Source: Oscillibacter sp.
GTDB lineage: Bacteria > Bacillota > Clostridia > Oscillospirales > Oscillospiraceae
Direction of reading: 5' to 3'
DNA: 39,522 bases
Assembly: GCA_022801815.1 (NCBI GenBank)
Contig: JAAWTB010000003.1
Location: 1 to 39,522 of the forward strand
This document shows, in pieces, positions 34,129 to 39,522 of the stretch; the stretch's first letter is position 1; every line of letters begins with the position of its first letter. Below the pieces are notes generated by a model. It was given only the letters and a program-made list of their open reading frames with translations. It had not been told where the DNA came from and ran no database searches. Position numbers and translations under genes: made by a program.

Positions 34129-34745
34129 CCGGGCCGCAGGAACAGTGGGCGGCCTTTCGCGCGGAGAAAGAGCGGCTGCGAAAAGAAATCCGGGGGCGGC
34201 TGCGGGCTATCCCTCCCGCCGAGGCCAAACAATCAAACGCCCTTATCTGCAGGCGTCTGCTTCAGCTGCCGGAATACAACAGGGCCAGGATGATTTTGGG
34301 CTTTGCCGGAATCAACTGGGAAATCCGGCTGACGGCTTTTTTTGCCCAGGCTCTGGCGGACGGAAAGCGGATTGCCCTGCCCCGCGTCACCGGACCGGGA
34401 CAGATGGAGATTCGGACGGTTTCCAGTCTGCGGGACCTGGTCCCCGGCGCTTATGGCATTCCCGCGCCCTCCGGAGACGAAGCCATCTGCGCCCCGGCGG
34501 ATATCGACCTTGCCGTTGTGCCCTGTGTCTCCTGTGACAAAAGCTGCCGGCGGCTGGGCCAGGGCGGAGGGTTTTACGACCGATTTTTAACGGCCGCCGG
34601 GTTCCCTTCCGCTGCGGTGTGCCGGGATGCGGGAATGGCGGAGGAGATCCCCGCCGCGCCCTGGGACCAGCCGGTGGACCTGGTCGTAACGGAGACCCAG
34701 GTTTACCGCCGGTCTCTTGAAACCGGAGAAGCCCAAAAGCGCTGA
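34125..34745 (+). CDS. 5-formyltetrahydrofolate cyclo-ligase
   Basis: 206 residues. It rescues 5-formyl-THF, a side product and inhibitor, to 5,10-methenyl-THF with ATP. Motifs: the N-terminal KERLRKEIRGRLRAI helix, the substrate loop near 85-110, and the diagnostic RLGQGGGFYDRFL near 144-156. It overlaps the folD stop by four bases (ATGA). Last gene of the folate run. Its presence fits high flux through 10-formyl/methenyl-THF. The C-terminus extends a little beyond usual. Confidence 0.93.
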   Translation: MTGPQEQWAAFRAEKERLRKEIRGRLRAIPPAEAKQSNALICRRLLQLPEYNRARMILGFAGINWEIRLTAFFAQALADGKRIALPRVTGPGQMEIRTVSSLRDLVPGAYGIPAPSGDEAICAPADIDLAVVPCVSCDKSCRRLGQGGGFYDRFLTAAGFPSAAVCRDAGMAEEIPAAPWDQPVDLVVTETQVYRRSLETGEAQKR

Positions 34746-34854
34746 CGGGCCCCCTCCGGCGGCACTCCTTGTCCCCCAAGGGAATCCCCGTTTCCGCCAT
34801 TTGTCAAGCCATGATTTTCACGAATATCCCTCTCTTTTTTCTCCACTCCCGCCA

Positions 34855-34883
34855 TTGCTTTCGCCGGAGGAGTCGGCTACAAT
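34855..34883 (+). promoter_or_regulatory. Promoter of the small unrecognised gene
   Basis: TTGCTT (34855-34860), 17 bases, TACAAT (34878-34883). Confidence 0.5.
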
Positions 34884-34926
34884 ATGTAGCGGTTGTTTTT
34901 ATTTCAGAATGGAGGATACAGCAGAT

Positions 34927-35172
34927 ATGGAATTGGGTTACGATCCGCTTTGGGACGAGCAGGGACGGCTGCGGCAAGGCTGCACGGTCCGTGAGGCGCT
35001 GGCCTGGATGACGAAATTCGGCGGGCGCACCGCCGGGGAGTCCGTGTGCATCAACGGCGTGGGCTATAAAATCGGCCGCCTGCTCTATGGGCCGGAGAGG
35101 CCCGCCGTGGCGGATAAACCCATCTCCCGGGTTTATGACGGCTATTACCGCCAGCTGAATTTCAGCGTATAA
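34927..35172 (+). CDS. Small protein of unknown function
   Basis: 81 residues from the ATG at 34927, which has GGAGG 11 bases upstream; an ATG at 34909 has no ribosome site. It starts MELGYDPLWDEQGRLRQGCT and ends KPISRVYDGYYRQLNFSV. It is soluble, mixed in charge, with two Cys, and I recognise no family. Expression looks autonomous: a promoter at 34855 and a clean terminator at 35201. No neighbour suggests a role. Confidence 0.65.
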   Translation: MELGYDPLWDEQGRLRQGCTVREALAWMTKFGGRTAGESVCINGVGYKIGRLLYGPERPAVADKPISRVYDGYYRQLNFSV

Positions 35173-35200
35173 GTTCCCCAGAGACATGAGAATTGCCAGG

Positions 35201-35234
35201 GGCGCACAGTTCAAAATACTGTGCGCCTCGTTTT
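35201..35234 (+). terminator. Terminator of the small gene
   Basis: GGCGCACAGT (35201-35210) pairs perfectly with ACTGTGCGCC (35218-35227) across a seven-base loop, then TCGTTTT. Confidence 0.8.
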
Positions 35235-35281
35235 GCTTATGGAAAAAGTCCCCCTCCGGCCGTTTCGAGGCCTATCTATGG

Positions 35282-35310
35282 TTGACACCGGCCGCTTTTC
35301 CCGTTAAAAT
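35282..35310 (+). promoter_or_regulatory. Promoter of the hybrid kinase
   Basis: TTGACA (35282-35287), 17 bases, TAAAAT (35305-35310). The leader to the ATG at 35487 is about 170 bases; I see no other gene between. Confidence 0.7.
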
Positions 35311-35486
35311 AAATCCATGCTATGGGCAAAGCGCGGTTTTGCCTGTGAAGTTCTACGTAGGCCGTGGCGCGAGTGCGCCGCCGGTTTCAATCAATTCTTT
35401 TGAAGCGCGGTAACCGATCATATTGGCGGGACATCCCTTCCCCTCAGTCCCGCCAGGAACCCGCATCCATATGGAGGAGAACGCCT

Positions 35487-38400
35487 ATGTATCATTGTCA
35501 TCTGCGTCTCTACTGCGTCGGGCGCCGGAAGGAGCTTTTCACCCCCTTCCAGGAGGCTGTTCCTCTGGAGTCCTTTACCCATACCTTTCTGGAGAGCGAG
35601 GAGCCGGATCCCGCCCTGGCCGCCCAGGCCGACGTAATTTTTGCCGACCTCACAGACCTGGATGCTGCCGGAGCCCTTCGCACCCTGTCCCAGAGCGGGG
35701 TGGAGCTTGTGGCGCTGGGAACGCGGGATCAGCTGTCCCAGCTGACGGACCTTCTTCCCGCACTGACCGACTTGTGGCCCCTGCCCATGAGCCAGGCGGA
35801 GCTGTGCTTCCGTTTCCAAAAGTGGCAGCGGACCTGCTGTCAGGAGAAGGAGCTCTGGGAATCCCGCCAGTACCTAGAGGCCGCCATAAACAGCGTTCCC
35901 AACCTGGTCTGGTACAAAACCCGGGACGGCGTGCACGAGAAGGTAAACGACAGCTTCTGCCAAACCGTGAACAAGACCAAAGAACAGGTCCAGGGCCAGC
36001 GGCACGCCTATATCTGGGACGTGGAGCAGGACGACCCTGCCTGCATTGAGTCCGAGCGGATTGTCATGGAGGTCAAAAAGACCTGCGTGGCGGAGGAGAC
36101 CATCCAGACCGGCGAGGGGACCCGGCTGCTGACCACCTACAAGTCTCCCCTGTACGATTTGGACGGCAGCGTCATGGGCACCGTGGGCGTGGCCATCGAC
36201 GTGACGAAGGAGCGGGCCTATGAAGAGGAGCTGCGCCGGGAAAACCAGGCCCTGGAGACTCTTTTTACCACGATGGACTGCGGCGTGCTGTGTCACAGCT
36301 TGGATGGGTCCCGTATTCTCAGCGTTAACCGGGCCGCCCTGGAAATTCTGGGCTATCCGTCCCAGGCGGAACTTTTCCAAGACGGCTTTGACACCATCGC
36401 CACCTCTGTCGTCGATGAGGACCGGGACAGGCTGCTGTCCTCCATTAAATCTTTGAAAAACGCGGGAGACAGCGTCAGCGTGGAGTACCGGGTCCGGCAT
36501 ACCAACGGGCATGTTCTCCATGTGATGGGCAACGTGAAACTGATTGAGGAAAGCGGCGAACTGTTTTACCAGCGTTTCCTGTTGGACTGTACCGCACAAA
36601 AGCAAAAGGAGCGCGAGGAGCAGCTGCGCACGGAGCGGCGCCACCAAGAGCTGGTTCAGGCTTTGAGCACGGATTATAATCTGGTCTGCTTCTTTGACCT
36701 GGAAACTCGCAAGGGCAATACCCTGCGGACCTACGATTGTCCCGCCGGTCTCCTGGAGCAGCTGTTCGCCGGCGATTTATCCCTGGACGTCCATATGGAA
36801 AACTACATACAGACCTGCGTATATGTGGACGACCGGGACATGCTCCGCCAGGTCTTCGCCGGGAACACCCTGCTCCGGGAGCTTCGGGACCGGGGCATTT
36901 ACTACCTCAACTACCGGACCGTCTGCATGGGCGAGATCCGCTATTTCCAGATGAAGGCCGTGCCCATTGGAGATTTGGCTTCCAGCCGGGGCGTGGTTAT
37001 TGGCTTTCGCAGCGTGGATGAGGAAACCCGGTCGGAGATGGAAAAGAAGAATCTGCTGGAGGATGCCCTGGCCCAGGCCAACCGGGCCAGCAAGGCAAAG
37101 AGCGTCTTCCTCTCCAACATGTCCCACGACATCCGCACCCCCATGAACGCCATCATTGGCTTTACCGCCTTAGCCACCACGCATCTGGACAACCGGGAAC
37201 GGGTGGAGGAGTACCTGAAAAAAATTATGATCTCCGGCAACCATCTCCTCAGCCTCATCAACGACGTACTGGACATGAGCCGCATTGAAAGCGGCAAGAT
37301 GTACCTGGACGAGAAACCCTGTACCCTGCCGGACATTCTCCACGGCCTGCGGAACATTGTTCAGGCGGATGTCCACGCCAAGCAGCTGGAGCTGTATATG
37401 GACGCCGTGGACGTGATCCACGAGGACATCCTCTGCGACCGGCTGCGGCTGAACCAGGTTCTTTTGAACCTTTTAAGCAACTCCATCAAATACACTCCCG
37501 CCGGGGGCATCGTCAGCATCCGGGTGATGGAAAAGCCTTCCGCCCCGGCAGGCTGCGCCTCTTACGAATTCAGCGTTCGAGACACCGGCATCGGTATGAG
37601 CGAGGAATTTGTCGCCCATATTTTCGAACCCTTCGAACGGGAGCGGAATTCTACCACCAGCGGCATCCAGGGCACCGGTCTGGGCATGGCCATTACCCGG
37701 AATATTGTGGAGATGATGAACGGTTCCATCCAGGTCAAGAGCCGCCAGGGCACAGGGACGGAGTTTACCGTGGACCTCACGTTCCGCCTCAGCTCCGACG
37801 AAAAGCAGCCCATCGCCATCCCGGAGCTCACCGGCTGCCGCGCCCTGGTGGTGGACGATGACTTCAACACCTGCGACAGCGTCTCCTGCATGCTCCAGCA
37901 AATCGGCATGCGGGCGGAGTGGACCCTCTCCGGCAAGGAGGCGGTGCTCCGCACCCGCCAGGCCATTATGCGGCGGGACCATTACAGCGTCTATATCATC
38001 GACTGGCTGCTGCCGGATATGAACGGCGTCGAGGTCACCCGGCGCATCCGCAAGGAGTGCGGCGAAAATGTGCCTATCATTGTCCTCACCGCCTACGACT
38101 GGTCCGATATTGAAGAGGAGGCCAAGGAAGCCGGGGTCACCGCCTTCTGCGGAAAGCCCCTGTTCCTCTCCGAGCTTCAGGACTGTCTGCTCTCCATCGT
38201 GAATACGGATGAGTCCCCCAAAGAAGCCGGGGCGGCCCTTGCCCAGCCCCTGAACCTGGGACGCATACTGCTGGCGGAGGACAACGAGTTAAACCAGGAA
38301 ATCGCCCAGGCCATTTTGGAGGAAGCGGGATTCACTGTAGAAATTGCAGAAAACGGGCAAATCGCCCTGGATATGTTGACGCGCGCAGAGCCGGATTACT

Positions 38401-38639
38401 ACCAGCTGGTACTGATGGATGTCCAGATGCCCGTCATGACCGGCTACGAGGCCACCCGGGCCATTCGTTCCCTGGAGAACCCGGCCCTCGCCAGCGTTCC
38501 CATCCTAGCCATGACGGCCAACGCCTTTGAGGAGGACAAACAAGCGGCCCTCAAATGCGGCATGAACGGGCACATTTCCAAGCCCATTGACATTTCCAAG
38601 CTCATGGAATCCCTGGAACATGTCCTGCGGAAGCGATAA
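35487..38639 (+). CDS. Hybrid sensor histidine kinase with two receivers
   Basis: 1050 residues, no membrane segment, so cytoplasmic. Order: N-terminal 1-115, a receiver-like fold without a clear phosphorylation site; PAS at about 130-245 and 255-370; a further PAS-like region about 390-520; HisKA with NMSHDIRTP (His near 546); ATPase with N-box LLSNSIKYT near 660 and DTGIGMS near 698. Receiver 1 has VVDDD and IIDWLLPDMNG (Asp near 837); receiver 2 has LAEDNELNQ and LMDVQMP (Asp near 976). No HPt or DNA-binding output domain, so a separate partner must act. The ATG follows GGAGGAGAACG; own promoter at 35282. No cognate partner in the window. Confidence 0.95.
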   Translation: MYHCHLRLYCVGRRKELFTPFQEAVPLESFTHTFLESEEPDPALAAQADVIFADLTDLDAAGALRTLSQSGVELVALGTRDQLSQLTDLLPALTDLWPLPMSQAELCFRFQKWQRTCCQEKELWESRQYLEAAINSVPNLVWYKTRDGVHEKVNDSFCQTVNKTKEQVQGQRHAYIWDVEQDDPACIESERIVMEVKKTCVAEETIQTGEGTRLLTTYKSPLYDLDGSVMGTVGVAIDVTKERAYEEELRRENQALETLFTTMDCGVLCHSLDGSRILSVNRAALEILGYPSQAELFQDGFDTIATSVVDEDRDRLLSSIKSLKNAGDSVSVEYRVRHTNGHVLHVMGNVKLIEESGELFYQRFLLDCTAQKQKEREEQLRTERRHQELVQALSTDYNLVCFFDLETRKGNTLRTYDCPAGLLEQLFAGDLSLDVHMENYIQTCVYVDDRDMLRQVFAGNTLLRELRDRGIYYLNYRTVCMGEIRYFQMKAVPIGDLASSRGVVIGFRSVDEETRSEMEKKNLLEDALAQANRASKAKSVFLSNMSHDIRTPMNAIIGFTALATTHLDNRERVEEYLKKIMISGNHLLSLINDVLDMSRIESGKMYLDEKPCTLPDILHGLRNIVQADVHAKQLELYMDAVDVIHEDILCDRLRLNQVLLNLLSNSIKYTPAGGIVSIRVMEKPSAPAGCASYEFSVRDTGIGMSEEFVAHIFEPFERERNSTTSGIQGTGLGMAITRNIVEMMNGSIQVKSRQGTGTEFTVDLTFRLSSDEKQPIAIPELTGCRALVVDDDFNTCDSVSCMLQQIGMRAEWTLSGKEAVLRTRQAIMRRDHYSVYIIDWLLPDMNGVEVTRRIRKECGENVPIIVLTAYDWSDIEEEAKEAGVTAFCGKPLFLSELQDCLLSIVNTDESPKEAGAALAQPLNLGRILLAEDNELNQEIAQAILEEAGFTVEIAENGQIALDMLTRAEPDYYQLVLMDVQMPVMTGYEATRAIRSLENPALASVPILAMTANAFEEDKQAALKCGMNGHISKPIDISKLMESLEHVLRKR

Positions 38640-38650
38640 GAAGAAGCTAA

Positions 38651-38689
38651 AAACCCGGGAGGGAGGCCAAAGGCCCCCCTCCCGGGTTT
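38651..38689. terminator. Bidirectional terminator, kinase/rsfS
   Basis: AAACCCGGGAGGG (38651-38663) pairs with CCCTCCCGGGTTT (38677-38689), extended by inner GGCC pairing; it serves both convergent genes. Confidence 0.85.
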
Positions 38690-38696
38690 CCATTTG

Positions 38697-39059
38697 TTAG
38701 TTTGCGGTCAGCACGCTTCCCAGGTCCAGGGGCTTCCCATCGGACCAAAGGCGTTCCAGGTCGTAAAACTCCCGGGCCTCCTGAGAGAACACATGGACTG
38801 CCACACAGCCATAGTCCAGCAGCACCCAAGTTCCATCCCGGTGCCCCTCCCGGTGGAGGGGAGTCTCTCCGGCCTGTTCCTTCATGGCCTTTTCCACCGC
38901 GTCGCACAGGGCGTTGATCTGGGTGTTGGACCCGCCGGTGGCGATGACAAAATAGTCCGCCAGGGTGGTCAGGTCCGTAATCTCAATGGCGCTGATTTCC
39001 TTGCCCTTCTTCTCGTCCAGGGCCTTGGCCGCAATAATGGCCAGTTCTTTCGGTGTCAT
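38697..39059 (-). CDS. rsfS: Ribosome silencing factor RsfS
   Basis: 120 residues (ATG at 39059; another ATG at 39065 is too close to GAGAGG). RsfS binds ribosomal protein L14 and blocks 30S-50S joining during starvation. Motifs: KALDEKKGKEISAIEITDLT near 15-34, DYFVIATGGSNTQ near 37-49, DGTWVLLDYGCVAVHVF near 76-92. The upstream neighbour on the minus strand is a proline-rich protein, as common in Firmicutes where LCP-type or other genes precede rsfS. Confidence 0.95.
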   Translation of the reverse strand: MTPKELAIIAAKALDEKKGKEISAIEITDLTTLADYFVIATGGSNTQINALCDAVEKAMKEQAGETPLHREGHRDGTWVLLDYGCVAVHVFSQEAREFYDLERLWSDGKPLDLGSVLTAN

Positions 39060-39106
39060 AGACATGCCTCTCTTTCCAGAAAATATGTGAAGGGTGGTTT
39101 CCTCGT

Positions 39107-39522
39107 TTAAGCGGCGGGGTCCGGCCCGATGAGGGCAAAACCCGGGTCCTCCGGGATCTGGGGGGCCTCCGGGACCTCCGGCACAGGGGCGGGCTCCGCA
39201 GGGGCTGAAGGCGCGTTCGGGTCCGGCGCCTCGGGCGTTGTGGGACTGGAGGTTTCAGGAGTGGAGGGCTGCGCGTTGTCCGGCGGATTGGAGGGAACCG
39301 TACCGCCGGGCTGGGCGGTTCCGCCGTTGGGCGCTGCGGGTTCCCCTCCGCTTCCATTGGACCCGGGGACCGTGTCCGGCGGCACCAGCGGTTCCCCGGT
39401 CTCCGGGTCCACGGCCGTAATGGCCGTCCGGTGCCGATATTTACACCTGTTGGTCAGGATATGATGCTCAGACGCATGGAAAATGACGGCGATTATCAGT
39501 GTATCAACATGGGATTGTCTCT
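39107..39522 (-). CDS. C-terminal part of a proline-rich secreted or surface protein
   Basis: Partial: the frame is open to the window edge, so the start lies outside. About the last 95 residues are rich in Pro, Glu, Ala, Gly and Thr (DPETGEPLVPPDTVPGSNG, then repeated PEAP-like units), typical of a disordered tail on an exported protein, for example LCP-family proteins, which often stand before rsfS. The part nearest the edge is not obviously LCP-like. The opposite strand also reads without a stop from about 39410 to the edge, so the coding strand there is uncertain. Confidence 0.5.
   Translation of the reverse strand, partial: RQSHVDTLIIAVIFHASEHHILTNRCKYRHRTAITAVDPETGEPLVPPDTVPGSNGSGGEPAAPNGGTAQPGGTVPSNPPDNAQPSTPETSSPTTPEAPDPNAPSAPAEPAPVPEVPEAPQIPEDPGFALIGPDPAA

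Noticed and set aside
1-39522. CRISPR arrays, prophage, integrase, tRNA or rRNA genes
   Set aside because: No regularly spaced repeats, phage or integrase proteins, or tRNA/rRNA sequences were recognised on either strand.

Overview
The window is about 39.5 kb of GC-rich Firmicutes-type DNA. Strong GGAGG ribosome sites, TTGACA-17-TATAAT promoters, a clostridial PFOR, an ECF sigma/anti-sigma pair with DUF4367-like modules, DUF2089, Fhs/FchA folate enzymes and RsfS suggest a gut Clostridia genome of the Oscillospiraceae type (Flavonifractor/Lawsonibacter-like). That placement is inference from gene style; no rRNA or tRNA gene is visible.

Left part (1-4.7 kb): a 164-bp palindromic MITE-like element, a truncated P-loop ATPase remnant, a DUF2089 regulator with a small membrane protein, and an ECF sigma factor with a membrane anti-sigma protein carrying four tandem extracellular modules. 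Next comes a full pyruvate:ferredoxin oxidoreductase (minus strand) with a promoter that carries a dyad in its spacer, divergent from an IclR regulator (8.5-9.3 kb).

The 9.4-14.7 kb block looks like a sugar-acid catabolic operon: SDR dehydrogenase, GntP permease, IlvD/Edd-type dehydratase and HpaI-type aldolase. Its expected end product is pyruvate, which PFOR would use. From 15.1 to 25.1 kb lie a RarD-like permease, a MarR regulator, two opine-dehydrogenase-family genes, RidA, MATE and EamA exporters, and a TAXI-type TRAP transporter (binding protein plus fused permease). A second IclR regulator follows.

The 26.4-34.7 kb block is the most striking part. Two tandem IlvD/Edd dehydratases are followed by a PanB homologue and then, tightly packed, Fhs, FchA, a FolD lacking its cyclohydrolase residues, and 5-formyl-THF cyclo-ligase. 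No panC, panD, ilvB/N or ilvC is present. I propose a catabolic route in which the dehydratases make a 2-oxo-4-hydroxy acid and PanB runs backwards, moving the hydroxymethyl carbon to tetrahydrofolate. FolD, FchA and Fhs would then convert it to formate with ATP formation. A pantoate-synthesis role is the main alternative. Related dyads of the form TTAAG-N3-CTTAA occur at the promoters of this block and of the RarD-like gene.

Right part (34.8-39.5 kb): a small unrecognised protein with its own promoter and terminator, a large hybrid histidine kinase with two receivers, RsfS, and the proline-rich C-terminal end of a gene that runs off the window. Most plus-strand and minus-strand transcripts end at clear hairpins, so the operon limits are fairly well defined.
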